Assembly: GCF_945859685.1 (NCBI RefSeq)
Contig: NC_079148.1
Location: 44,031,946-44,095,945, forward strand
Direction: 5' to 3'
DNA length: 64,000 nt
Origin: Eupeodes corollae
Lineage: Eukaryota > Arthropoda > Insecta > Diptera > Syrphidae
Part shown: one piece after another, positions 1 through 11,656 of the stretch
How positions within the stretch are numbered: the stretch's first letter is position 1
Layout of the letters: every line of letters starts with the position of its first letter
Translations under genes and position numbers: made by a program
Notes under the pieces: generated by a model
What the model was told of the DNA's origin: nothing
Database searches by the model: none
The model's input: only the letters and a program-made list of their open reading frames with translations

Positions 1-305
1 TTTCTTTTTGGACAAGATTGACACAATTCTAGCAAGTCTCTTCAGACTTTTTGCAATTATACTAAAAAATGCATTTTGATCGATTTCGAAAAACTGATTT
101 TGGAAAAATGTTTTAAAACTAATTCTTCTAAAAGTGTTCGTAATCGTTGTAAAAGCTGTGATTCGATGCACACTTGCCATAAATAAGTAAAATAAATTGT
201 TAACAACGAATCAGTTTTTCGTTGAAAGAACTTGAACTTGAATTGAAGATAAATCTGTTTTCTGTCAAAAAAATTAAGAGTTAAGGACGCAACTTTGAGG
301 TTGTT
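1..305. other. AT-rich stretch, nothing recognised
   Basis: No long open frame, repeat family member or RNA gene is recognised. It may be upstream sequence of the LINE fragment that starts at about 306, but nothing in it reads as reverse transcriptase. Confidence 0.5.
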
Positions 306-1760
306 TAGGACTTTGTCTACTTAGGATCCGCCATTAGCACAGTGCTATTTGCTAATCCCTGTTTCTTTGCTCTTAGAGAGCAACTGAGTAGTAGAGCCCT
401 CTCTCGAGTGATCAAAGTGTCGCTTTTTAAGACTTCATCATCCACGTCATCCTATAGAGTACAGAAGCTTGGACTATGACAAAACCGGATGAAAGCACCT
501 TGGGCAGTTTCGAGAAAAAAGTTTTTCATGTGATCTACGGTCCCGTATGCGTATAATGTGAGTGGAAGATAAGATTGAACGACGAGCTGTGCGGGCTGTA
601 GAGCGCCGCGCGCCGTAGACTTAGCCAGAAGGGTAAAAGTTTCAGATCCATCTCAGATCGCTTAGCTTCCGTGTGTCCATCCCTTCAAGATCCTCCTGGG
701 AAGAAGAGAGAACCCTGGAAGACGATGCGGTACACTTCTATACAGACGGTTCGAAGACCGATCACGTAGTTGGAAATGGTATCTATTCGGAACAACTGAA
801 TCTCAGTCTATCCTATAGACTTCCAAATCAATGTAGTGTATTCTAGGCAGAAGCAATGGCGATTAAAGAAGCACTATCCTGGCTCAAAGAAAACGTAATA
901 TCGTGTAAGGATATACGAATCTTCTCAGACAGCCAAGCCGCTCTTAAATCTCTCGCGTGTGTCTCCACAAACTCTCAAATAGTTCACGATTGTCGATCAT
1001 CTCTGAATGAGATGACGGAACAGTTTAATATTCACCTCATTTGGGTGCCGGGTATTTCGGGAAATTGCAAAGCTGCTGAGCTCGCCAAAAACAGTACACT
1101 TCTGCCTTATGTTAGACAAAAAAATAACATAGGAACACCACTTGCTACATGCAAATATCTTCTCAAACAATATGCTCTAGAAACAACAAATGCTAGATGG
1201 TCACAAAGTACCACCTGCCTAGCAACCAAGCAAATATGGCCAAGCATAGACTTAAAACGGTCAAAAGGCTTGATATCCCTGAGCAGACAAAGTATAAGCT
1301 CTACAATTGGAGTAATAACATAGGACACTGCCTCATAGGAAGACATGCTCTGAGGCTAGGGGTCTACACAAATGGCTTTTGTAGAAGCTGCATGGACGAG
1401 GAGGAAACAGTCCAACACCTTCTATTTACATGTCCAGCACTCTCCATTAGAAGGAATAACTTTCTCGGTAATCCCTTCTTCGATAACACCAGTGAACTGG
1501 CAACGATTGACACAAAACGTCTCTCTAACTTTATTAAAAGTACGAAATGGTTTGTTTAAGTTCATTACTCTCCCATGAGTAACGTCATTAGTGGTACCAC
1601 AATGGACCCTAGAGGTTTACGTGCGTCAATGACATCTGGACAGCCACTCCAACCTAACCTAACCTAAAGGTTGAGATGGCTGGGTCACGTAAAGCGCATG
1701 GAAACCAATGCTTCAGCCCTAAAAGTCTTCGAATCCACACTCAAACGACAGTGCTTTATA
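306..1760 (+). pseudogene. RTE-like LINE C-terminal fragment, split by a second LINE
   Basis: Two pieces of one non-LTR retrotransposon tail. Piece 1 (about 306-598) reads DFVYLGSAIS, then SRALSRVIKVSLFKT, then EAWTM, FEKKVFHVIYGPV and WKIRLNDELCGL, with stop codons and at least one frameshift. Piece 2 (1668-1760) reads RLRWLGHVKRMETNASALKV. In intact endonuclease/reverse-transcriptase proteins of this type (YLGS, EAWT, IYGP and RLRWLGHV blocks) these segments are contiguous, so the RNase-H LINE between them is a later insertion. I call it RTE-like from the block order. The exact clade is not certain, and the upstream polymerase domain is absent. It is dead. Confidence 0.6.
600..1667 (+). pseudogene. 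5'-truncated LINE with RNase H domain, copy 1
   Basis: C-terminal part of an RNase-H-carrying non-LTR element (I/LOA-like). Read in pieces: an RNase H start with FYTDGSK near 740, a stop at about 844, then AEAMAIKEAL, FSDSQAAL and WVPGI..GNCKAAELAK at 856-1110. The usual KADEL aspartate is alanine here. After a frameshift near 1320 comes a Cys/His knuckle (CRSCMDEEETVQHLLFTC) and a terminal WFV stop at 1559. The 3' end is a short tail of CCTAA repeats at 1651-1667. Copy 2 at 52390-53353 has the same domain order and 3' end. The RNase H would help remove RNA from the cDNA hybrid; this copy cannot be active. It lies inside the RTE-like fragment. Confidence 0.75.
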
Positions 1761-1828
1761 ATTGCTTGTTCTTGACATATGGGCAAAAAAAACATATTCC
1801 GATAGTCATAGAGTAAGTTTATAGGGAT

Positions 1829-1895
1829 CTACAAACTTCGGGGCATGTCTAAATTTTTAATTTGACAAATCGGACCGACTTGAACTACTTCCAAT
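1829..1895 (+). repeat. Short relic of repeat family R (3' end)
   Basis: About 65 bases resemble the last part of family R: a TTTGACAAATCGGACC block followed by a diverged form of the terminal CTTCCTATGGGAAG hairpin. The rest of the element is absent. Confidence 0.5.
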
Positions 1896-2479
1896 GGAAA
1901 GATACAATTTTTTAATAAAATATATAAGTATATTTTTTAATTCTTTTAAAAAGAAGAAACAATGCCGAATAAGTAACTCATAAGCCTGTTTTTTTTTGGA
2001 AAAAAGCACTGCATTTCCGTATTCAAATAGTTTCAAAGCCAACAAAAAAAACAAGAGCAATTTTGTTTGGCACTTAAAAAGACTTTTTTTTTCAATTAAA
2101 GCTTTCACTGATAGGAAACCTTGGCCTTTCACTTTCCATCTAGATTCATATCCAAAAATATATTCAAATTAAAATTGCCCAATAAAAGACTGAAACTTCA
2201 TTTCATACAAATTTACAATAGACAAAAAATGAAAACATCAAAAAAGAAAAATAACAACTTGAACTGGGCCAAAACCATGGAATTTAAATAACCTATACAA
2301 AAAAGTAAACAAAAGCAACACCAAACACCCACCTTACAATCATCATCACGACTAGATTTTTGTATAGATATATATATCTGGAAAAACCTTTACAATTCTG
2401 ACCTCATAGGTCAAATCCCATGCCAGACACGACTGACTAAAAACAGAAAAGTAAAAATACAAGAAAAATAAAGGAAGGA

Positions 2480-2830
2480 TAGAATAACTCCACCAAACCG
2501 AGGAATGACGCGACGACGACGACGCACGGGACCGAGTCACTGGCCCCAGGGCTCAATTAGTAGTCAACAACTAGGCAAGAGTTGAGTGGTCTGAGCAGGG
2601 TGTAAGTCGCCGAAGAGCGCGCATTTTTAAAATCTACCACCGCTCGCCTTTGCGCCTTCGCTGTAGCCTCTAAACCAACTAACAGACAGCACGACGAGCT
2701 GTATATACAACAACAACAACAACAAGTTAGTACGTCAAGTATATCCAGATCGCCACATGTGCATTTGAACGAGTGCATAAATAATCCAATTTAATTCGAT
2801 TCGTCTGTGCGAACATGTTTGCTTAACAAC
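2480..2830. other. GC-richer island with CAA repeat; promoter-like, unproven
   Basis: This stretch is clearly richer in G+C than its surroundings, holds a (CAA)n run at 2708-2725 and GAC/CGA triplet runs near 2510, and contains a GTAAGT at 2601 that could be a + strand splice donor. Fly 5' UTR exons and promoters often look like this. No TATA-initiator pair with correct spacing is obvious and no conserved protein is encoded; the short minus-strand frames are low complexity. Confidence 0.3.
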
Positions 2831-4756
2831 GAAGGCTTTAAAAAAATCCTGATGGTCGCCTGGTCTAGTAAACTAATAATTTTCTGACAGCCAGCAGCGG
2901 TTAAAATCGGAGGGGCTGTGGCTCAACATCATCAGGGTCAGAATATGATGTGTGATGCGCTTCTTCTAAATATTGGCCAGAATCTTACCCCACGATGATA
3001 ACGATGACTATGACGACGACGGTGATGAGAAGATGGCTGCAGCGCAGTATTTAACATTCACACATGTCTGATTAAGTGCAACCGGTCGCAACAGTCAGGC
3101 TTGGGATGTATTTAATAATTTAATTCATATTTTTCATAAATCAGGTGAACTCGAACTCAGGGACGGATTTGTCACTTATCAAAAATGTACAAAATTTTAA
3201 AATTTGTAAGGACTTTTTATGCAAAGATATTGATTTACCAATTCCGTCCCTGAATTGAATCTTAAAAGTGAGTCTAACAAGTTTGTTTGTGGCGGTGGTT
3301 GCGGCTCGATGTAGCATAACTTAAACCTTACTGGTGGTCCAACTCAAGAACTGCTATTCTCTTCCAATTTGGCTTTATTTTGAATGTTATTTTGTTTTGG
3401 AAGGTTTTTATTTTACTCACTCGATTCATTCTTTCGTCGACAGAAACAGACGCCTTCGTTTTTGAATCGTTTAAGACAAAGTTGCTTGAAAAGTAGCTTA
3501 TATATGTTCCAACGTAGCTTTATTGGACCTTCAAATGCGGCTTATTATGGATTCAGTTCAACCAAAAACCGAAAAAAAAATCACCTTACTTATAAGTATT
3601 TTAATTTATGTCCTTCATTGGAGGACCACATTGATTCAAGATGAGGATGCTGCTGTTTCTGCAGATTCATCCTCATCGTCGTCTTCCTTTTCGAACTTTA
3701 TGTTCTTATATTCAATAAGTGTTTTTGGATGTGCTTTGATTGTGATGAGAATTTCGGGGAACCGGTCGATACTGCAGCGTCTCGTTCGCCGTCTTCATCG
3801 TCATCGTCGTCGTCATCGCGTCGGTGGCGGTATTCTTTTTGAAATTGAAATTTTTCTTCATTTTGTTGGCTTTGATTTTTTATTTTCAAACTTATTTGGC
3901 TTTTATTGGTTTCTCAGGTTCTCGTGTTACTACACGACACGGCTGGCGATTGCAAGAAAAATATATACCTATAAAAAATTTATACCTTCCTTCACTTTTA
4001 AAGAAGGTGGAGTTGATGGTGATTCTGGAGAAGGAGAGTGCAGAAGAGCTGATGTTGAGGACGAAGGAAGAAGATTGGTAATCTTATTTTGGGTCTTATG
4101 CTTGAATTGATTGTTGCTTTTGGTGTATATATCTTCCTATAAACATATACTAAATGCATCTTTCTGGGATAAAATTCCTGGAATTGGATGAAGTCTCTCT
4201 CTCTTTGTTATTTTGATTATTTTTCGGGATTTTATATAAAAAAAAAAGTTTTATATAAGATTGTTATTTTATTATTTTGTATTTTTTTTGTCGAAAGACG
4301 AAAAGCGGAGTGGATCATTGGAAATGGAGATAATTTGTTAAATTATATAAGACATTCGATTGGTCATTGCCCTCGAGGCGATTAGTGTTCATCCTTCTTT
4401 TTCTTCATTTTATTGAAGTAATAAATTAAAAGTTTTTAATACTTTTAATCTTTTATTTTTCGAATGTTTTCGTATGTTTTCGCAAATAAAAAGGACTCTT
4501 ATAAACCAAAGTGACAGATATTAATAAGAATAATATTTTAAAAAGAGAACGTGCAATATGCATCATACACTGCTAAAGCTGCAAATGGATATTTGTTCAA
4601 AAATGTATGTCCGACAACTTTGTAAGATTTGTTTTAACTAATTTTGGTTATTAAATTTTAGAGACATTTAAGTCAAAGGTCAGTTTTTAGCTAATGTTTG
4701 ATTGAATAGTGAACATTTTTAGTTGACATCTTACATCTAACGTGTGTAGCTGAAGT
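2831..4756. other. Non-coding stretch with triplet repeats
   Basis: It contains GAT/GAC triplet tracts near 3000 and CGT/CAT tracts at 3660-3840. The 195-codon + frame at 3523-4110 and the Asp-rich minus frame at 3698-3889 are produced by these tracts and show no domain. An acceptor-like TTTCTCAG ends at 3918 but has no supported partner. Confidence 0.45.
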
Positions 4757-6342
4757 AGGATAATCCCAAATTACCTTAAACTTACCACGTTACAATAATT
4801 TTGCATTGTGCTTCAGTACTTTCTGAACCTCTTCCTTACATTTTTAATCTCTCTCTTACTAAAGTTGAATTTCTTTCTGAATGGAAAAAATCTTTCATAA
4901 TTCCTATTCATAAAAAATTACCCAAATACCGTCCAATCTGTAAACTATCAATCATTTCAAAAAAAATTTTAAAACTTGTGTGTGATAAGGTTTCATTTTT
5001 GCTCAAAGAAGTAATATCGCCTTTCCAGTATGGCTTTGTATCGGACAGGTCGACAACTACTAACCTTTCAATAAAATTGAGGCAGGGTATCAGGTTGACT
5101 TCATCTATACTGACTTTGCAAAAGAGTTTGATAGAACCAGCTACACTGTTCTATTGAACAAACTATCAAGAATTAGTTTTCATTCAAATATAATGCAATG
5201 GTTGAAATCTTAGCTTATAGAACGCTTTCAATTTATTTCCATTGCGAGTTGCGAGTTGTATGTTACTAGGCCCTGGTTTACAACGGACTGTTGCGCCACC
5301 CAATTTAATTTAATTTAATGTTTTCTCTACTACTATACATGTGTCATCAGGAGTCCCTGAAGGTAGTCACCTGGGTCCCTTACTTTTTCTTATTTTTATT
5401 AATGACATGCAAAATATTGTCCATAATTTTCTCAGACTTTTAATTGCTAACGATCTTAAGTTTTATATATTTATAGGTGCATAGAACAAACTGCCTTGCC
5501 TTCGCTTGCAAGATGACCTTAACATGCTTATTGAATGATGCAAGAAAAATCAATTATCTTTAAACATTTCAAAATGTCAATGTTTTTCATTCTTTCTTAC
5601 TATCCTACTTTCTTCGAATATAAAATTGGCAGTAGTGTTCTTAAAAGAATCAAGTTTTTTTACCTCAATTTTAAGTTTATCAAACACGTTGAATATATTG
5701 CTGCCAAAGATAACTATTTATTAAAAGAAATTCTTCAGACTTTTCAAACTTTATACTATTAAATCTCTTTTTTGTTCATACATAAGATCTCTGTTAGAAT
5801 ATTGTTGTGTGGCTTGGAACCCATACTATAGAATTTATTCATTAAGAGTTGAAAGAGTCGAAAAGAATTTCACTTGGTTTGTTGTATGGAAACTTGGATG
5901 GTATATTGAAATTTCTTCATATGCAGCGAGATGTAAACTTATCGGGTTAGAATCACTTAAAAATCGACGTAAAATCTTCTCTGTTTTATTTATTCGTGAT
6001 ATTCTGTCGCATCATATCAACTTCCATAACCTTCTATCTTTAATTGAGCTAAATATACTTTCTCGTTAACTTATTGATTATGATCTATTAATAACTGAGT
6101 CAGACCTTTAACTTGTTGTATTAGTGAAACCAATTATGTCTCTAGACTTTAACATCCATTTTAACAGAGTCACCTTAAAAAATAAACTTGTGTTCCATTT
6201 CCTAAATATTAATTGAAATTTATTTATTTATTTATTTATTGTCTTTGTTTAAATATTAATTTTTTTTTTTTTTAAGAATATAGTCTTTAAGATGATTCAT
6301 GTAATGATTTAATAAATAAACTAAAGTTTAAAAAAAAAAAAA
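4757..6342 (+). pseudogene. Jockey/CR1-like LINE, decayed (family A)
   Basis: Reverse-transcriptase region of a non-LTR retrotransposon. Visible in order: SEWKKSFIIPIHKK (about 4880), YRPICKLSIISK (4925), FQYGFVSDRSTTTNL (5025), YTDFAKEFDRT (about 5110, polymerase motif A), SGVPEGSHLGPLLFLIFIND (5345), then the motif C region where the usual ADD reads AND (about 5447), and a C-terminal NPYYRIYSLRVERV..FTWFVVWKLGW block (5815-6060). Several frameshifts and stops break it. The 3' UTR has an (ATTT)n run at 6219-6240, AATAAA at 6311 and an A tail at 6330-6342. A SINE tail is inserted at 5246-5319. The same family occurs on the minus strand at 62113-64000. Confidence 0.75.
5246..5319 (+). mobile_element. 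5'-truncated tRNA-derived SINE (tail only)
   Basis: Matches the 3' part of the window's SINE family (GAGTTGTA..ACTAGGCCCTGG..CGGACTGTTGCGCCACCC) and ends in the family's AATTT-repeat tail. It interrupts the LINE reading frame just before SGVPEGSHLGP, so it is a later insertion into that LINE. Confidence 0.7.
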
Positions 6343-7287
6343 CAAGACAATTTCTTTGGCGTCAATGTAGAACAAATTAATGGAAAATAAAAGTATATTC
6401 ATTTTTTTTTTCACGAAAAATTAATCCAATTAATAGTTCTTTTAAATTTACAAGAGGTGATGTTAAGTTAGCAGTGGAATAAGCTATGAATTTTGATTAA
6501 ACGCTTAATAACTTTGAAATAATTTACTGAACAAAGGAGCAATCTAATTTTAATTTCAAAACATACTCATAGATTACATAAACATTTTTTTAAGCTCCAT
6601 GATTGTCTTTTACTTTAATGCAACAAATTTTTAGTGCAAATGGGTTTTTCTTTATTAGCAAAGATATTAAAAATAGAAAACCATACTGAATGACCTGTAA
6701 ATCTCAGTCTAAAAAAGTGAAAAATAAACTGGTGTATTCTCATCAAACTCAAACCTTTTTTCTTTTAAAAAAGCATCTTTTTCCTTTTTTTTAAAAGGAA
6801 GCTATTTAACTGAAAAATTAGACTAGATGCTGAAGTTTTGCTAAAGTGATCCAATTTATTAAAAATATTTTGTATGAGATGAAATAAGTTTGAAGTCAAT
6901 ATCTTTCTTTTATCTGAAAACGGATATTAAAGTCGAAATATAGTTTTTACCAATTATTATTTTCACTGTCTTGTGAAAAACTATTTAACTTCTTATTGAT
7001 TTTTTGTTTACTTATTTTCCAATATTTTAAGATGTTATAAGCGAAATTCAAATTAAGTCACAAATGCAGCTACGAATAAACGTGTAGAAATTAGTAAACA
7101 AACTTATTTACAAAAAGAATGCATTTAGATTCTAGAAGGACCTTAGGATGTCAAAAAATGATACATTTGATAAGTAAAATAAGTAAAAACGATTGTAATA
7201 TCTCTCAAATGAAAAGTAAATTATTTATTGAAGGACGTACGATCTCGTTCAACTTATTTTTGAAGTATGAAGAAAAAGAGTTTCTAA
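6343..7287. other. AT-rich stretch, nothing recognised
   Basis: No gene, repeat family or RNA is recognised. Poly-A and poly-T runs dominate. Confidence 0.5.
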
Positions 7288-9738
7288 TAATATCTATACT
7301 AATATTATAAATGCAAAAGTAACTCTGTCTGCCTGTCTGTTACTCAATCACGCCTAAACTACTTCAGCAATTTGCATGAAATTTGGTATGGAGATATTTT
7401 GATACCCGAAAAGGGACATAGGCTACTTTTTACCCCAGGAAAATGACGCATTCCCATTTTAAAATTCAGGTGGGCCGATCGCTTTTACGCCTAAACTACT
7501 GAACAGATTTAAATGAAATTTTGTAAGGAGATAGTTTGAGCCTTAAGAAAGGACATGAATTACTTTTGACCTCAGGAAAACAACGCATTTCCATTGGAAA
7601 AATTACTTACGGGTAATCAGATCGCTTTCACTCCTAAATTAACAAAGATTTGATTAATATTTGCATACAATTCGTATTACGGGAAAACAACATCACTGAG
7701 TTTGTCTACCTGAACGAGCACACACGTGAGGGCACACGCCGTTGTCGGGCATGCAAATTACAGAGAAATCCTGCAAATATTTAGCTGTCGTGTACATTTA
7801 ATTGTTTCTTTAATACATAATGATTTACAACGTTATGGAAACGGAGCAAGTAACATCATACCCCAGAGATTCGTGTGAATTATCAGAAGTGTCTTCTCAT
7901 AAGTTTAGATTGGTGTTCCAGTCCTGTTAGTGTGAAATCTTTATGCACCAAAGTTATGTAATGGTACACAGCTACAGATTACTCATTTAGGACGAAATAT
8001 TATAAAAGATATAATCATGACTGGAATAGTAAAAGGAAAAAAAAATTTAATTCCCAGCATTCCGATAATTCCAACCCATTTGCCGTTTCAGTTTAGAAGA
8101 GTGCAGTTTCCTCTAAAAGCAGCATTTGCAATAACAATAAATTAAACTCAGAGCAAACGCTGAAAGTTGCATGTGTTAATTTGAAAAAAAAAGAGGCTGG
8201 GATGCGACCCACAGTGATAACTTCCCATCCCGTCTGTCAATTTGTCTTTCTTTAAAGTTTGTCTATATGTACTCGTATCAATTTTTACCAAATTTACGTA
8301 TTTTTTTTGTAGATTTTATTTTTTATGAAAAAACGGACTGTTGGATTTTTATATAAAAATTATTGAATATTGAAAACAATATTTTCTGTGCAATAAAATA
8401 AGTTTGAAGCCAATATTTTTAATTTTTGAAAAGCTATTTGAGCCGAAAGTAAATTGTTACCAAGTTTTAGTATTGTTTTTTTTAGAGTTTTGTTTTTTGT
8501 AAAAAACTGTCAATTCTATTTTTTTAAAAATTTTACCAAATGTTGAAAACAATATTTCTTATGAGAAAAATATAGTTAAAAGCTATTGTATCAAAGTTTT
8601 TAAAAGATATTTGAGTCGAAAATCATTTTTTACCAACTTTTGTTAATTTTTTTTTTCGGTTTTTAATTTTTTTGTAAAAAAAACTGTCAATTCGATTTTT
8701 TTCAAACTTTTACTGAATGTTGACAACAAGATTTTTTGAAAGATAAAAGTAAATTAAAGCCAATATCTTAAAGTTTTGAAAAGATATTTGAGTCGAAAAT
8801 CAATTTTTGCCAACTTTTATAAATTTTTTTAGGTTTTTATTTTTTGTAAAAAACTGTCAATTCGATTTTTCTCAAAATTGTATCAGATGTCAACAACATT
8901 ATTCTTTGTTGCACAAAATTGTTTTAGAGATGAAATCATATTTCAGTCGTAAAATTTTGGAGGTGACGATTTTTTTTTAAGTTTTATTGATCTATAAAAA
9001 AAAACCATTAAATGGATTTTTTTTCAAAAAATATACCTGTTTGGTATCACGTTACAATATATTATATAAAATTAAATTCAAGTCTCTAACGTTTTTGGTT
9101 CGTAACATATTTAGGGTTAACCAAAATGTTCACCTTTTTTCAAACTGCTATGGTAAAAAAAACCACCCAAGCAATTTTCTTGAGAGCCCTTTCTGCATCT
9201 TTCTGCCTTGTTATCTGTATAACAAAATTTATTTTAAGTTGATATCTCTTCTGGTTCTTGAGCTATGAAAGACGAAAAAACTTCGCGAACGTACGGACGT
9301 ACGAATGTACGAACGTACGTACACACGCACGCACAGACATCTTTCTAAAAATCTTTTATTTCGACTCTAGGGACCTTGAAACGTCGAGAAATGTCAAAAT
9401 TTTTAAGTTGACAAATCGGACCCATTACAATAATTTCCTATGGGAAGTTAAAAAAACTGTTTTTCCTATGGACAATTATACGTAGCGGTTTCACGAGTCT
9501 CAAACCCAAAACAATCTTTACGTCCGTATATAAAAATGTATTGCAGTAACCTTTCTTCTTCTTAAAGTGTATTAACCTTACCTTACATAACCTATGACAA
9601 TCACACTCAGTATAGCTCCTAACATCTCGGCATAATTCAAACATACGTACAAAAAAGAAAAGCTAAGGTTTTTTTTATACTACTATCCAAAAAACTATCT
9701 AATGCGGACGAAGTCGCGGGTAAAAGCTAATATTACAT
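7288..9738 (+). mobile_element. Unclassified interspersed repeat (H1), interrupted by R copy 1
   Basis: It begins with ATACTAATATTATAAATG followed by GTCTGTCTG-type text. Two internal near-repeats follow (CGCCTAAACTACT near 7353 and 7490, each with ATTTGAATGAAATTT-like text and a GGACAT block). It ends with GCGGACGAAGTCGCGGGTAA (about 9700) and AATATTACATAAATG. This start/end grammar is shared by widespread insect repeats often treated as rolling-circle relatives, but I cannot assign a class from sequence alone. Family R sits inside it at 8193-9450. No protein is encoded. Confidence 0.55.
8193..9450 (+). mobile_element. Repeat family R, copy 1 (Helentron-like non-autonomous element)
   Basis: Left end GAGGCTGGGATGCGACCC, then TAACTTCCCATCCCGTCTGT. 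Right end ACCCATTACAATAATTTCC then TATGGGAAGTTA. TAACTTCCCAT near the left end and ATGGGAAGTTA at the right end form a perfect 11-bp inverted pair, and the right end can fold into a hairpin. The middle has about four diverged units of roughly 165-180 bp, each carrying GAGTCGAAAATCA-like text (8450, 8613, 8790). Near the right end is a run based on ACGTACGGACGTACG. It is flanked by A-runs on both sides and encodes no protein. Confidence 0.7.
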
Positions 9739-9973
9739 AAATGTCAGACTAATAAAACTATCGTTTCAAAAATAAAAATTTTAGATCTAGATTTAACAAC
9801 TAAAAAAATGTCTCAAAATACACCAATATTTTTTTAATTGTAAAAATGAAGAACTATGCGAGCAAAAAAAAAATGTTCATTGCTCTGAATAAATAAAAAT
9901 AAAAAAATTTAAATATACCTATGCATATCTTACGAATATCTTAAGACCTTTTTATTCTTGGAATGTTTATCAA

Positions 9974-10636
9974 CTAGGTTCCAAAAATCAAGTGAAAATA
10001 AATCGAAATCTTAATTGAAAATTAAGTGAAATTTTTTTCAGTGTTCTATGAATCGATCGATTTCATTACTTCGAATACTTTTTGAAATCACGTCAAGTGA
10101 AATTAATAACATCCGTCTATAAATAATTATGTATATTCATTGTCGTAATCTTATGTTTTTTATTTGTTCTGTGCTTTATAATAAAATATATGTAAAATAT
10201 TAGTGTTTTTATAAGCACTGTTTCGATGCATATTAGCTGCAGATTAGTGATAAGCAGTTTACAAATATTGGATGGGAAAGAATCTGGTATCGAAGTATAG
10301 TTTCTTAATATTTCTTTAAATTTTTTAAAAGAACGTCGTTTTTGCTATAGAAAAGACATTCGTTGCGTTGGAAAATCGTTTTAAAAGCTATAGGTTCTCT
10401 CTCAAATACATTAGATTAGATTAGAGGAGTTGAATTTCTCTTGTCGAATTCAAATCACACCAATTTAATTTGGTGGAATGAAATCACTTGAAAATCGAAA
10501 TGTAGAACACGTAAATTCACTTAGTTTTAAGTTAAACAAAAAATCCATATCGATAAAAGTGAATTTAAGAACTTCACTTTATATTATGAATCGATTTCAA
10601 TTTCATTTCGAGCGAAAGAGAAATGTAAAACCTAGC
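9974..10636. mobile_element. Fold-back / MITE-like element
   Basis: The two halves carry the same motifs in opposite orientation: an outer CTAGGTT (about 9976) against AACCTAG (about 10630), inner AAGTGAAATTT..AGTGTTCTA (10027-10049) against TAGAACACGTAAATTCACTT (10502-10521), and TTGAAATCAC against GTGATTTC-type text. No open frame. The left boundary is approximate. The element directly abuts the mariner relic that starts at 10643. Confidence 0.4.
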
Positions 10637-10642
10637 TGTGTA

Positions 10643-11484
10643 AAGGTGATTTTTTAGCTATTATATCTTTTTGGCAACATTGGTTAAAACAGCTGATTCG
10701 TGTTTTGTTTCAGTATCAAAAATCTTCAAATTATTAATATAATTTAACCATGAATCGCCTTACAAACGAAAACGCTTGCAAATTATTGAATTTTACTATT
10801 AAAATGCTTACTCTGTTAAGAAAGCTCTCCCTTCTTCCATTTTATGGTGATTTTAAGCTATTGTGAATAAATTTCGTACCAAATGTACATTGTTGGACAT
10901 TAAACCACATTACTCAACAACGTGGGAACTTTTTTTTCAATATACAGCTGGTGCGAGAATTGAAGCCGAACGACCTACTGAAACTTAAAATTTTTGGTGA
11001 ATGAGCTCTTGGAAAGATTACCGAAGATCCACTTTTTTACCGAAAAATTGTGTTCAGCGACGAAGCTCATTTTTGTCTCAATGGGTACGTAAATAAGCAC
11101 AATTGTCGATTTTGAAGTTAATATCAGCCAGAAGCGTTGCAAGAGCTGCCAATGCATGTAGAAAAAGTCACAGTTTCGTGCGGTTCATGGGCTGGTGGCA
11201 TCATTGAACCGTACTCTTTCAAAGATGATAATCGTAACTTTACTGTGAATTGTGACCGCCAGCGTGAGATGAGCCAACAGGCCGAAATGTTGGAAAGAGT
11301 ATGCCAAATTTGGACTAAGCGGATGGACCATTTGAGGCGCAGTCAAGGTCAACATTTGCATGAAATAATCTTTCAACATTAAATTATATGGGCCGTACGA
11401 TTCAAATAAAGATTTCCTGCATTTTTAGGAATTGTATGTGTTTTTTTTTAAACTTTTCTATAGCTTTTAAAAAAAATCACTCTT
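10643..11484 (+). mobile_element. Internally deleted DD41D (rosa-like) mariner
   Basis: An 842-bp element flanked by TA on both sides (10641-10642 and 11485-11486). The left end AAGGTGATTTTTTAGCTAT matches the reverse complement of the right end (AAGAGTGATTTTTTTT), imperfectly. It contains a transposase relic with a large central deletion, so it is moving towards a MITE-like non-autonomous form. Its coding text is closest to the larger mariner copy at 49313-52167. Confidence 0.75.
10750..11382 (+). pseudogene. Mariner transposase relic, deleted
   Basis: Starts at ATG 10750 (MNRLTNEN), as in the fuller copy at 52054 (MNRLTNEQRL). Frameshifts and stops follow. Recognisable blocks are a degenerate FSDEAHF..NGYVNK region (about 11055-11100), ALQELPMHVEKVTVSCGSWA and GGIIEPYSFKDD. 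The text then jumps from the CDRQR region straight to AEMLERVCQIWTKRMDHLRR and a stop at 11382. The jump removes the second and third catalytic aspartates, so no transposase activity is possible. Confidence 0.75.
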
Positions 11485-11656
11485 TATTAATTTTTTCGAA
11501 AGAATAAGTTTTTTCCAAAATAAATTATTCTTCAAAAATCTTTTAATTTGAAGGTAGCAAACAAATTTTATTTAAGTATCTATAAATTTGAACTCTTCCA
11601 AATATCAACGTTCTTAAAAACTCTTACTGCTGAAACAGAAACACGCTTCACCTTCA

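Noticed and set aside
3523..4110. 195-codon open frame with Ser and Arg/His runs
   Set aside because: The runs come from TCA/CGT triplet tracts, and the opposite strand gives an Asp run over the same bases. No domain.
8290..8970. CRISPR-like periodic repeats
   Set aside because: The ~170-bp spacing, AT-rich diverged units and eukaryotic context fit transposon-internal tandem repeats, not CRISPR.
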